64,000 nt of DNA from Hemileia vastatrix (lineage: Eukaryota; Basidiomycota; Pucciniomycetes; Pucciniales; Zaghouaniaceae). The DNA lies in assembly GCA_030280995.1 (NCBI GenBank), contig JASXTE010000010.1:20043823-20107822 (forward strand). Reading direction: 5' to 3'. The notes under the pieces are model-generated. The model saw only the letters and a program-made list of their open reading frames with translations. It was not told where the DNA came from and ran no database searches. This document shows, piece by piece, positions 22,799 to 33,632 of the stretch. Positions within the stretch are counted from its first letter, which is position 1. The number at the start of each line of letters is the position of its first letter. The translations under genes were made by a program, and so were the position numbers.

Positions 22799-24048
22799 CA
22801 AACCCATATTCTAGCCTAAAAAAATGAAAATTTAAATTATCAGACATCAAAATGGATAAAATCTAAAAGTAGTGTTTATATAATAAGCCTCATATTAATA
22901 AAGGATAAAAAATCTACTATGTAACTAAATTATTAAATATTAAGGTATTAATAAAATTATTGAAAAACTTATTTTACAGTTATAATGAAATCTAAATGTG
23001 AAAATAATGGTGGGATAATAGTAAGACTATGTGGAAACACTTTAATTTATACATACTTTCAACTATGTTCAGATAAAAAAATTGTTAAAATTGTATAATA
23101 ACATCTAGTTAATAGTGATGCAATTTTATTTAGATCAAGAATAAATTTTTCTGAGGAAAAACTAATTAAATTGAGATATGGCCATCTCCTTTCAAGAGAT
23201 AGAATAATAATAAAAATTTAAAAAATTATAATAAGTATTCTTAATCACCATTTTTGAAAAGTCTCTAGTAAAATTCATTATAATATATCATTCATTGATT
23301 ACATTATATGGAGTTTCATCTTGAAGTAGTGATGTGCAGCTTTGAACTTATGTTATGAAAAACAAAAAAGTTAAAAAATATATAGTTATACTAATGAAAA
23401 AGCCAAAAATAAAAATACTATTATAAATTAAAAAAATAAAACTACATAAATTTTATTCTGCTCTAATGATGGAAGGGTACTATGTATGAATTTCCACATG
23501 TTAAATCCAAACCTGCTTTAAGGCTAGTTTACAGGTAGAGCTATTAAGTTTCCTTAAATTCTAAAAATAACTTATGCATTTTACTAATTATTTTTTTCTT
23601 GTTTTCTTTCCAAAGTTGTTAGAGTTGCTTAATTAATACTGTTATCTTGATTGTAAGATATATAATTTTTTTTGAATACATGATTTATTGTTTCAAAAAT
23701 TATATTATAAATTTAAATCATTTATTTCATTTTCTAAAGCTTCATTGTCAAAGACACAACTCCATTTTCTATTACTTAACAAATATATAAAATGTGATAG
23801 TAAAATTTGAGGAATTTTCTTTTTGAGAGGGTCAAACTATATTGTGAAGATTTTTATCTAGAAATTCTTGTACTCTAAAACCAAATAATTTTCTCCCTTA
23901 AGTAAGCCATTTCAAAAATATGAGAATATAAACAAGAATATTAACTTATCTTATTTTTATTTTCTTTACTGAAAGTTTTTGTTCAATCCCTTTTTTTATA
24001 TGACATTAGTATAAAAACATGGTTAAATGCTACTATATAATTAATTTT

Positions 24049-24089
<41 letters not shown>

Positions 24090-25798
24090 TTAGAAGGTCA
24101 TCCTTTTTTATTTACTTGAATAAATGGCTCAATTATAATACCCAACACTTATTAATGTTTCCCAAACTCAATAACAAATTTCTCATATGAAATATTAGCT
24201 TCTAATATAAGAAGTTTATCTATAGATGATATTCAACATGTGATTTTACTTTTTAGATTCAGCTAAAATTAAACAAAAGGAGAAATCATGCATATGTGTA
24301 TAAATGGTAACCATATGTTACTTAGAGGATTGTGAAATTCACTCATCAGAATGGTTTAAGTATTAAAATAAATTGAGGTCATTATTTTCTAGTATTTGAA
24401 ACTAATTAGGAAATTATTCTAAAAATATATTTTAATGTGTATCATGTTTAAAAAGTTGGAAATATGATTTTTGAAAATTGTGAGTTTCTTATGAGATACC
24501 AAGCTTTAGTTTACATTGTTTCAAGTAGAATAGAATTTTAGTATTAGAAATTGAAAGCAATGTACCATTATCAGATTTTAACTGTGTTCTACTTATAGAA
24601 TGATTACATAACATTAAACATTATTTAAATCAAAAAGGTTTAAAAGATATTTAGAATTTTACCAAATTTCACCATTTATTAATCTTTGATTTGAAAACAA
24701 ACTATGATGTACACTCACTAGAAATAAGCAATCCCAATTTTAACATAATTTATCAATCCAAAAATAATGAGTCCATTAACATGAAAATATATATTATTTC
24801 AAAACCAATTCTCTAGATTTAAAATATGATGCTTTAATGAAAAATTATTACAAAACTTTAATGCAATGAAGTCTCTTAAAAAATTCAAAAATAGAATATT
24901 AAAACAAGTAATTTCTGCAAAAAAAACTACTAACTATTGTAGATAAAGCATAAAAATAAGTCATATTTTTTAAAAAAATGTTCTAACAATATTTATTTTT
25001 GTTAAAAAAATCAAAACATTGTTAAGTTTGCTTGTTATAATAATGTTAAAATCCACTAAACATTATCTAAAGGTGGTAAAATATGTTAAAAATAAGTTGA
25101 ATTTTATGAGATAAAAATCAACAATTTTGTATCATTTCCTGTTGTGCTATGACTTTATTCCACCCTTTTTATCTGATTCTTCCAGTATTACTTTGCTATG
25201 ATCACTAGTTTTCAAGTTAAAATTTACAAATGTTCATTATACTTGATAATATGAAAAATAACTCAAACTTTTATAACTACAAAATAAGATTTTGTAACTC
25301 CTTCTTTCAATCAATATTTGAAGAAATTTTTAGTTTATTTGAGTAATGATTTTAAGAATAACAAAAAATTTGAAATTCACAAGGAATTATTTCCAGAGAC
25401 TATAATTATTTACTTGTGTAATGCATGAGCTACTTATCAATGATGTAAAACATCAGAAAAGTAAGTTATAGTTATAAATCTACAGATTATACTGTTTCTG
25501 GTATATATATCTTCAATAAATCTTTTAAACTTATCTTAGCCTACATACCACACAATAGAAAATCATTATATTAAAAAAGGAAAAAATTCTATGATAATAT
25601 CATAAAGAATGATAACCATGGATTAATATTCCATAAAAATGGTTAATAATATTTTAAGAGAACCTAAATCAGTATTCTTTCATCAAAATATATCCTTTTT
25701 GTCTTTGTAATTTATTCCAAACAAATTTTTTGAAAGTTGAATCTATATATCTAATGCCAAAACCACTATTAAGTTCCCTCTTAGACTTTTTAAGAAAT

Positions 25799-25829
<31 letters not shown>

Positions 25830-27734
25830 TATTTATCAAAAATTGAAATAAAGAATAAAAACATAATTTTATTTACCTTTAATTATTTAAATATAGAGTA
25901 TTTTCAGAATGCATTGTGGTTACTTGTGAAGGTTAGAAGATTTGAAGTTGGATTTATGAGTTTTTAGAAGGGCAAATATTGTAAAATTCTTTCATAAATA
26001 TTTATTTCATAGTTTCAAATGTTGAAATCTACAAACTAATGGGATTTAAAATTATATTGAGATTTAAAATCTGTTTTCTACTCAAGTAAAATAAAATAAA
26101 ATGATGATATCAAAATTGAAATTAAGTTTAAACTTTTGATATGCTCTATCTTCAATTTTATTGATAGTGCATCAAAAATTTAATAATATTTTTTTCCTTC
26201 ATCACTTTTTACATAAAAGATAGTTTTATCATTTTATGAATTAAAGATTGCTTATATAAATTTAACATCTATGTCAACTGTTTATGACTATTAATCTATA
26301 TAATAAATTTTTTAGAAGAAAAAATAACATCAGTATATACTGACTTTGAAATTATTCAATTTAAAATAGTTTACAGGTAGATAATGAAGGGTGATTTCAT
26401 TTTTGAATATGAATTATAGAAGTCTTATTTTGTCAATTTTAATTCTTTTTGAGCTTAAATGTATCCACCGCAACTTATGTAAGAATAAAAATTATTTTTA
26501 TTGAAATTTACATGAGAAAGTATGCCTATTATTCAAAATCAAACTTGCTCTAATGGTGTTTTTCAATCATTATTTCCATTCATAACAATAAAAAACATTT
26601 CAATTTGCTGATGTTTTAGTTTTTGATATCCCCAAGTTTATATCTCAGGTGTACTATTCACAAAATTATTAAAAATATAATTTTCGAAATACATGATAAA
26701 CTTGAAAGTGAGGGGGCATTAAATTTTTAAAAATGAATTCTAAATTCAGGATGGATAGTATTTTTTCTATTTTCACAAATGAACAATTTTTTGTTTCAAT
26801 TAATCCAGAAAGAAAATTTTGTTGTAAGTATATTATATTATATTTATTATGATTTTAAATACTATATTTTCAAGACTTGTGTTTAATATTTCCTGTGAAA
26901 TTTAATGTTAATGTGAATTTAAAGTAAGCTTGAAGAAATTTAATCAATAGGCATATTGGATATTTAAAATAATATTTTGCTCCAATCTTGAATCATCCTG
27001 GGCTAAAAAATATCCCAAATAAGGTTTTTGTGGGTCAATTTGGATTTAAGTAGGATTAAGTGAGGTTTAATAAAGGACAGATAAAAGGCTAAATTCATTA
27101 CTAGTGACTTTTTTCTCAAAATAGTTATAAAATATGTATCATTCTGGAATTAAGCTTCAATAAAGTTGAATTGAAACAGAGATAATTTCTAGCAGCACAA
27201 CACCATATTTAAAAAGGTGTAAAATACCTCAAATATTACTCATAATATAGGAAGGCAAGGAATCTACAAAATTCACATTTCAAACGAGGATTTATATTTT
27301 GAATTTGAAATTGAGAAATGGAATATTATTTTCCAATTTAAATATCTATTAGTAATTTTACCAAAAGTTTTCAGTAATCAGATTGAATTTTGATGGTATT
27401 TTGTTGTAGATTAATCATTTTGATAAGACATTTACTCAAAATTACTGGTTTCGTTTCTAATATTCCATGTGAAATTCATTACGAATCTTTTTGAAAGTGA
27501 ATAGTTGACATATTGGATATGCAAAAGCTTATGTTAGATCAAAGTGAGATCAAAGGGAGTTTAACTGATGATCAAATTAGGATTTTACTAGATCAAACGG
27601 TGATCAATGTAGGTTCATCTTGAGCTCAATTTGTGACAAATCTCTGACTAAATGTAAGGCCAAACAATTTCCTACATGGTGATGATGTGTGCATAATTCA
27701 AGCATAGATTTGTGGCTCAACGGAGTTCAAGCAA
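22799..27734. other. Long AT-rich noncoding right arm
   Basis: About 4.9 kb without a supported gene. It contains an (AT)n microsatellite near 24054-24082 and another near 25799-25830. Both AT-rich strands are full of stops. The last 250 bp contain repeated GATCAAA-type words (27540-27610) that might be subterminal sites. Confidence 0.5.
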
Positions 27735-27774
27735 GGGGTATTGCTAGCAATACCCCCCCCCATTTTTTCTGTGG
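27735..27774 (-). repeat. Right terminal inverted repeat of giant element
   Basis: Reverse complement of the left end: palindrome 27735-27756, nine-C run 27753-27761, then a T-rich stretch and CTGTGG. It differs from the left copy in G/C-run length and at two A/T positions. Confidence 0.65.
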
Positions 27775-28037
27775 TGATTGCTCATTTATATTCCTTAATT
27801 CCATATTTTGTGTCTGGCGCTAACCATACCCTTTTTATCCTATAGTCCAGATACACATTCCCCTCTATTCTTTACTTGCCGCCGTTTGTGTATCCTTTCT
27901 GCCCCAAAAAAGTGTGCACAGAGAGTCTAACTTTCCCTAAAATTCTGTAACCATCCTACCTGAAAACCCCTTTTTTGCACCTTTAAAAACTGAGCCTTTT
28001 GCTGTGCTCCAGGTAATTTTTCTGCGTTACTGCAAGA

Positions 28038-29267
28038 TGTGTACCACAGTCTCCCTCTACTCACAACTGTCCTCAGGCGCTATAGAACCAGGTGCATATC
28101 TTGAACTTTTTCCTCATTCCTTCTTCTTCTATTCCTTCAACCTCTAGTCTCACTCTATCTTCCATACTATTTTTCGTTTTTTTCCTCTGTCTTCTCTTTA
28201 TTATGTATGCCAACAACAAAATTTACAACACCATTTTTCAATCTTTTGACGCTCAGAAAACTTCTATTTCAGCTGGCCCTGCCATGAAAGCCTTTCTTAC
28301 TGGAGCCAAGCATTGCCAAGGCTGCACTGAGAACAGCATCACTCCGTTGCACTTCTCAAAAGCCTGTCGTGGAAATGGTTTCTTTACAGTACGCTCTTTT
28401 CTTCTCCTTCATTCCTAAGAATCTAGTGCTGATCTCTATTTTCTCCTTCTTTTGATACTCTTGCAACTTCTGCAAAAGTCTCAAAAAGAAATGCAGCCTC
28501 AATGGTCCCCCTACCATTGCTGCAGCTGCTGTAACCACTGTTGTCAATCCAAATGCTTCAAAATTAAATTTAATGAGCAAAATTTCTGTCAAGCACCCTG
28601 CTCCCAAGATAGCACAACAAAATCATTGCTTTTCAACTCTGAGAACCACGTCAAACACGAGGCACCACTCACTCTTCTCTGAAGAGTCAATTGATACTTT
28701 AAGTCCTTTCTTTCTTTCAAATTTCTTTTTTTATTTCTAAAATAATATTCCTTTCTTCTTCTCTATTTTTATAATTTCTGCAGGAGGCTCCCAACACTCC
28801 TTACACCGCTACACCTCTGGCTCTTTGTCTGGACTTCACTATCCCAGACCTAGAAGAAGAACCCTACTGGGCAGTAACACCTCACTCTTTTCTCTCCCAC
28901 TGTCATAACCAAAATCACCTGGCCTTTTCAAGAGGCTACTCCTCCTCCTTTTACCCCTGATAACTGGTCCTCAGTTCCACCAGCATTGGATCCCACCTTC
29001 AAGGAAGACACTCCTCAAATTCACCTTCCTTGCCCTCAAGACTGGAAAGTTCTTAATCAAGTGTTTGTGGCTCCTTATTACTGCACTGTTGACAAAATCA
29101 ATACTGCTTTCAATGCAGTATTCACTTACCTTGAGAACACACTGGCCCTCAATGAGCAGGATGCTCAAGACTGTTTTTCCCTAGTTGAAAACTTAAATTC
29201 AAATTATAATAACATCTACAGAAACTGGGAGTACACCTTCCTCAATAAACGTCAAAGTAAGTCTTAA
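28038..29267 (+). pseudogene. Degraded spliced ORF, possible relative of the retroelement accessory ORFs
   Basis: Open pieces with exon-like composition: MCTTVSLYSQ from 28038, KHCQGCTENS to KACRGNGFF near 28300-28380, CKSLKKKC near 28470, and a last exon (about 28970-29267) with HLPCPQDWK and a helical block AVFTYLENTL to FSLVENLN. The order (cysteine pairs, a basic KKKC stretch, a Ser/Pro-rich middle, a short helical C-terminus) resembles the antisense accessory ORFs of RE1 and RE2, but residue-level similarity is weak. No catalytic motif. I could not build a continuous reading frame. Confidence 0.35.
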
Positions 29268-29545
29268 TCCTTTTCCTTATTCATTATTTAAATACTAATT
29301 TTCCTTTTTTTTTTCAGTAAAATTTTTTTCTTTTTAACTCTAAATTATTTCTTGTTGTACCCCTATGTAACTGGTGTATCATTATATTTTCTTGTAATAA
29401 TAAAAAAATTTATTATTCTTCAAAAAACTTTGCGAAAAATTGCCCATGATAATTTGATGAGAGTGAAAGAATACCATAATTTCTTAAAAAATAATAAGAT
29501 TTCTTCTGTGAATCTTATTATCTTGAATCCTCACTACTCAAAATA

Positions 29546-29778
29546 GGGGGTGGACTTGCTAGCAAGTCCTCAAGCTTAACTCAGATGGAACTCTGATGGA
29601 ACTCAGACTGAACTCATACTGAACCCATACTGAAGTCTACTTGAACACCCACCTAAAACTGTTATTCTGAGTGGTGTTCCACCTGATTGTATGGTTCCTT
29701 TATCAATAGCTAAATGTGTGTTCAATCTGTGGTGAGTTTGGGTCCAAGTTTGCCGACTCACTAGCAAGTCCACCCCCC
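29546..29778. mobile_element. 233-bp MITE with TTGCTAGCAA-type ends
   Basis: Terminal inverted repeats 29546-29568 (GGGGGTGGACTTGCTAGCAA..) and 29755-29778 match at 21 of 23 positions. A 3-bp ATA flanks both sides (29543-29545, 29779-29781). It has no coding capacity. Short GAACTCA-type words repeat just inside the left end. The G-run followed by a TTGCTAGCAA palindrome mirrors the ends of the 26.7-kb element, suggesting mobilisation by the same transposase type. Confidence 0.75.
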
Positions 29779-29909
29779 ATATTGTGTGGTGCCTACTGAA
29801 ATAACCTTAAAAAATTAAAATTTTTCCCACATATTTTAAATTTCTAGCACCATATCCTCTTCAACCTATTATTCTTGAAGTGAACTCAGATCTCCCCAAG
29901 ATCTTGCAT

Positions 29910-30069
29910 TGTGGCATTCCAAGTCTTATTAAGGCTCTAAAAGTCTATTTAGAATATTTTTTGGGAATAAGACGGTGACTGGAAAAGCCGGATCAGTTAT
30001 TATTAAAACAAAAAATGAAGTTGAAAAAGTCAAGATATGAATGTTTGGTCAGATTTATTAATTTCACGG
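29910..30069 (+). repeat. Possible 5' end of the RE3 LTR
   Basis: Sequence immediately upstream of RE1. Because RE1 is flanked by ACGG duplications and RE3 LTR-like sequence resumes at 41257, this stretch should be the missing start of the RE3 5' LTR (TGTGG at 29910). Similarity to the RE2 LTR start is weak, so this is inferred from position. Confidence 0.35.
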
Positions 30070-31162
30070 TGTGGTCTTCCAACATTGGCAGGGGCCTTTG
30101 TTGTGTAATTTGGCGCTGTTTGTGCATGTCTTAATTGACATCTGTCAAGGAATTTGGTATTTTTCTGGTTTTATTCCGTGTATATTGGGTCTGCAGGTAT
30201 GTGGGTACTATCATTGGATAGCCCTGGTTTTTCTCTATATTTTATGTCTTGAAGACATTTTTCATATTCTGAGTTTTAAGGGGTCATTTCCTCATTTTTC
30301 ATTTATAAAAGATTGCTGTTTAATTTTGTTTTTCGTGTTTTACGGGCTAACCTTAAGTCTTAGGGTTAAGTGCTTAGTACCATTTGATAGAGCTAATTTT
30401 TATCTATATTTCATGTCTCAATGTTGTTATAGTGAAATTCCGTGTTTTAAAGGTTTTAGTAGTTGTAGCTAATTTTTCTAAGTAGATTAGTGGTTTTTAT
30501 TGGTTTTCTGGCTTCAGGGAGGCTGGGCGGCTTCAGGCGGCATCTCTGACGTCGGGCGGCCCGCCTGCCTCTGTTTTAGGAGGTTGGGGAGCACTCCAGG
30601 AGGGTTTTTTATGCAATCTGGCAGGTACAGGCACCAGATTGCTGGGTGCCCATGGGCTCTTAGTTAGTGGTCTGTGTGTACATAGTGAATAAGACAGTTT
30701 GGGGCAACCTTAATCATCATACAACCATCTGGAGGTGATCTCATTGTTCCTCACTCAGTTTTCACTGTTTTCTGGCCACAATTGGCTGTGTTTGTTGCAA
30801 GTGAGTTCTTCATTTATTTTAACTTTGGCAACTGTTTTCTCTGTTATAGTCTTGCAAGCTATAGCAAGTATTATTGCTGTCTCTGGTGTGGATTTGAAGC
30901 CTACATCAAGTATCTCTGCTGTCTCTGGTGTGGACTTTGTTCTACATTTCAGTTCTTTGGTCTGGTAGTCTATCTGGGGACTACTTTCTTGGCTCATCAA
31001 GCAGTCAAGTGTGTTAAAAAGGGGCTTTAACAAAACAGGAACCAACTTACTTTAGCAAGTAAATATCACTCTATTTTTCTAAAGGGACAGGGGATTTTCT
31101 CTCTGGTTTTTCTCCAACTCCCTTGGTCAAGGCCTATAGCTAGTACTATAGGATTGTCTACA
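30070..31162 (+). repeat. RE1 5' LTR
   Basis: 1093 bp, starting TGTGGTCTTCC and ending TTGTCTACA. About 97% identical by eye to the copy at 40164-41256. Confidence 0.93.
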
Positions 31163-31253
31163 TTTCTGGTGCCCAAAGTGGGGCAGAACTTGCTAGTTCT
31201 TTGGAATCTTTGTTTTCTTTGGTTGGCTCTTTTTGGTGTTTTGGACTGGAAGA

Positions 31254-33632
31254 ATGGCTTCTGGTTCTGCTATTCCTGTGGTGACTGTCAGTGGGGGGGA
31301 TGGTCCTCCTTCTGTGATGGTTAGGGAGTGTGTGAGAATTAAAACTTGGGATGGTACCAAGTTTAATGGGGAGGATGTCAAGTGGTTTCTAGAGAAGTAT
31401 GAAACTGCTGCTGGAGTGGATGGTGCTTCCTACCTGGACATGGTGAAGCAGATTATCCTCTTCATTGGTGATAGGTCAGTGGAGAAGGAGATTGTGGCCA
31501 TGTCTGGCTACAAGAAGAGGGATTGGAAATTGTTGTGTAGGGAAATGGTGGATAGATGGGGTGTCAGGTTCACTATGGTGGATCTGAACAAGGTTGTCAG
31601 TGAATGGCAATATTATGGTGGTTTTGGTAACTTACATAGTTACAGGAAGTTTCTGATACAGTTTGATCCTGTGGTGGAATACTTGGTGGAAGTGGAGGAG
31701 CTGGCACATGAAAATGCTGCCAAAGATGTTTTTTGGTCTGCCCTGGCTAGAGATGTCAGGATGGATGTGTTGAAGGAGTTGTCAAGAAAGGAATCGATGA
31801 AAACTCTTTCTAATGGGGACCAGAAGTTGCCTGCCTTGGATAAGGTGAAGGAGGCTGTTGAGGGCCATTTGAAGTTATTGGCTGTGGACACCTATCAGGA
31901 GGGTTGTGCCAAGTATGTCAGCAAAGTCAGTGAGGCTTTGGCTGAAGAGGAGGTTAGGGAGAAGAAGGAGGAGAAGAATTTGGTGCAGGTCCCTAAACAG
32001 GAGAGGGACCCAATGGTGGAGCAGCTGGCTGATCTGACAAAACAGCTGCACATTTTTGTCCAGGAGGCCAAGAAGGTTAATAAGGCACCTTCTCAGCCAA
32101 GAGATTTTGAAAGGAGGGCTGGTAGGAGTGATCCTTGGGTTTGCTCTTATTGCAGTAGGAGGGGGAACAGGTCCAATGATTGTTGGGCACTGAACAGAGA
32201 TGTTTCTGAAGGAAAAGTGGAGTTTGATGGCAGGGTTTTTAAGTTCCCTGATGGTTCTTTTGTGAAGCCCAGTGAGGGGCAGGCTCCTGTTGATTTGGTC
32301 AGGAGAAGGGGTGGTCTCAATCAAAGGAGGCCAAGGTTTGAGGAGATTCCTGATCAGGGGAAGTCTTCTGTTAAGGTAGATGGGGATATCAATGGAAAGG
32401 GGAAGGAGGTCAATAAGGTCTCTTTTTCTACTTCTTTTGGTAGTTTGGAGTTGTATTCTTGTGGTGGACAGTCAAGTGGTGAATGCTTGGCTGGTGTTTA
32501 TGATGTGGAAGCAGGGAAGGTGGGTAGGCCTAAGAGCAGTTCTCAGGCCCAACCAAAGCCAAACGCTTCAAAGGGTGATCCTAAGCTGAGTGCAGCTAGG
32601 AAGAGGTACAGCAAGGAGGAGCTGTACAAGATGCAGAAGGGTATGGCTGACATGGGCCCCCCTAGATTTGGTGCATTGGACCTGAATGGTGAGCCAATTC
32701 CAATGGAGGTGGATTCTGACTCTGAGGAGGATGTCCCTTTGGCTTCATTGCCAAAGCCTGTTGGAGTCAGAGGTTCTGGTGAGAGATCTGGTTTGGTTCC
32801 CGTTAATGGTAAATCTGTTGGTGGTGCTGGTCCTCAAGAATCTTCTAGGACCCAGGTGGTGAAGCAAAGAGCTCGCTTTGAGAGGCCAGTAGTGTCTGGT
32901 CAAGTTAATGTTATGGACTCTGTCCTGGAAAGGATGAACCAGGGTCAGGTTTCCATATCTTATGGGGAATTGTATGCTATCAGTCCAGGGTTGGCTGATA
33001 GGCAGAAGTTGTTGACCAGGAGAAGGGTTTCTTCTGGTGAGGTAGAATACATTTGTGATTCTGCTGAAAAGTTTGGTGAGGGGTTGGAAACTCATTTTTC
33101 TGCTCCTCTGGGATATGTCAATGTCACTCTGAATGTCAGGGAGGCAAGGGCATTGGTGGATTCAGGTTCTCAGATAAACCTGATTTCTTTGTTTGAGGCA
33201 ACTCATATGGGCCTCCCCATCAAAACTGGTATTGGTGGGAATTTGAGAGGGATCGGTGGCCATGTCACTGAATTGGTTGGAACTTCAGAGTTTGTGAAGT
33301 TAGATGTTGGAGGAGCCTCAGGGAAGGTTCATTTTTACATTGCTAAAGGTAATGTAAAATCAGTTTTGGGTGGGCCATTCTTGATGGATTTTCAGGCAAG
33401 AATAGGTTATCAATTTGATTTGGGAATCAGTTTGGAGTTGACTGGTGAAGACAAAAGGAGGCTTCACATGAGGTTGTCATCCCCTGGAGAGGATGGTTGG
33501 GAGACTAGGCCTGGTTTATCTTCAATGTGCCAGTGCATGGACTGCTGTAGGAGAAGGAAGGAAGTGGGTGCTGCCTCTGGTTTTTTAAAGTGCGGCTCAG
33601 GCTCTATTGAGAGTCTGTCTTTTTTAGAGTAA
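31254..33632 (+). CDS. RE1 Gag-protease polyprotein
   Basis: 792 codons from MASGSAIP. The capsid-like part includes WDGTKFNGEDVKWFLEKYE and MVDRWGVRFTMVDLN. A zinc knuckle follows at about 32140 (CSYCSRRGNRSNDC), where the CCHC histidine is Asn. After a Pro/Ser/charged linker comes a retropepsin-like aspartic protease with the active site LVDSGSQINLIS (about 33155) and the flap-like GIGGH. The frame ends at TAA 33630-33632, right after the slippery TTTTTTA at 33620-33626, so Pol would be made by -1 frameshifting. This is the only uninterrupted gag frame among the three elements. In the particle it would form the shell and process the polyprotein. Confidence 0.9.
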   Translation: MASGSAIPVVTVSGGDGPPSVMVRECVRIKTWDGTKFNGEDVKWFLEKYETAAGVDGASYLDMVKQIILFIGDRSVEKEIVAMSGYKKRDWKLLCREMVDRWGVRFTMVDLNKVVSEWQYYGGFGNLHSYRKFLIQFDPVVEYLVEVEELAHENAAKDVFWSALARDVRMDVLKELSRKESMKTLSNGDQKLPALDKVKEAVEGHLKLLAVDTYQEGCAKYVSKVSEALAEEEVREKKEEKNLVQVPKQERDPMVEQLADLTKQLHIFVQEAKKVNKAPSQPRDFERRAGRSDPWVCSYCSRRGNRSNDCWALNRDVSEGKVEFDGRVFKFPDGSFVKPSEGQAPVDLVRRRGGLNQRRPRFEEIPDQGKSSVKVDGDINGKGKEVNKVSFSTSFGSLELYSCGGQSSGECLAGVYDVEAGKVGRPKSSSQAQPKPNASKGDPKLSAARKRYSKEELYKMQKGMADMGPPRFGALDLNGEPIPMEVDSDSEEDVPLASLPKPVGVRGSGERSGLVPVNGKSVGGAGPQESSRTQVVKQRARFERPVVSGQVNVMDSVLERMNQGQVSISYGELYAISPGLADRQKLLTRRRVSSGEVEYICDSAEKFGEGLETHFSAPLGYVNVTLNVREARALVDSGSQINLISLFEATHMGLPIKTGIGGNLRGIGGHVTELVGTSEFVKLDVGGASGKVHFYIAKGNVKSVLGGPFLMDFQARIGYQFDLGISLELTGEDKRRLHMRLSSPGEDGWETRPGLSSMCQCMDCCRRRKEVGAASGFLKCGSGSIESLSFLE
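33620..33626 (+). promoter_or_regulatory. -1 ribosomal frameshift heptamer (RE1)
   Basis: T TTT TTA in the zero frame, followed by GAG TAA. The pol frame lies at -1 relative to gag. Equivalent T TTT TTG sites occur at the same point in RE2 and RE3. Confidence 0.75.

Larger units (their letters stand above)
1107..27774. mobile_element. Candidate giant Tnp2-type DNA transposon (~26.7 kb)
   Basis: The ends are inverted. On the left CCACAGAAAA is followed by seven G (1120-1126) and a palindrome (1123-1144) centred on TATTGCTAGCAATA. On the right the same palindrome (27735-27756) is followed by nine C and then a run ending CTGTGG (27774). Between them lie a Tnp2-family DDE transposase with a companion ORF, a SNF2-like ATPase, an unknown gene and a Tet-like dioxygenase, with palindrome and hairpin arrays. 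Target-site duplication is ambiguous: ATTT flanks the G/C runs on both sides (1116-1119, 27762-27765), yet similarity extends out to CCACAG. A 233-bp MITE nearby has related ends. Several genes carry nonsense codons, so this copy is probably inactive. The alternative is two or more smaller elements side by side. Confidence 0.55.

Noticed and set aside
1116..27765. ATTT as a firm 4-bp target-site duplication of the giant element
   Set aside because: Similarity between the ends continues past it to CCACAG/CTGTGG, so the true boundary, and hence the duplication, is not settled.
30735..31045. Open frames inside the LTRs (also 40279-41139, 42993-43280)
   Set aside because: They follow the LTR sequence in several frames and copies and show no protein-family signal.
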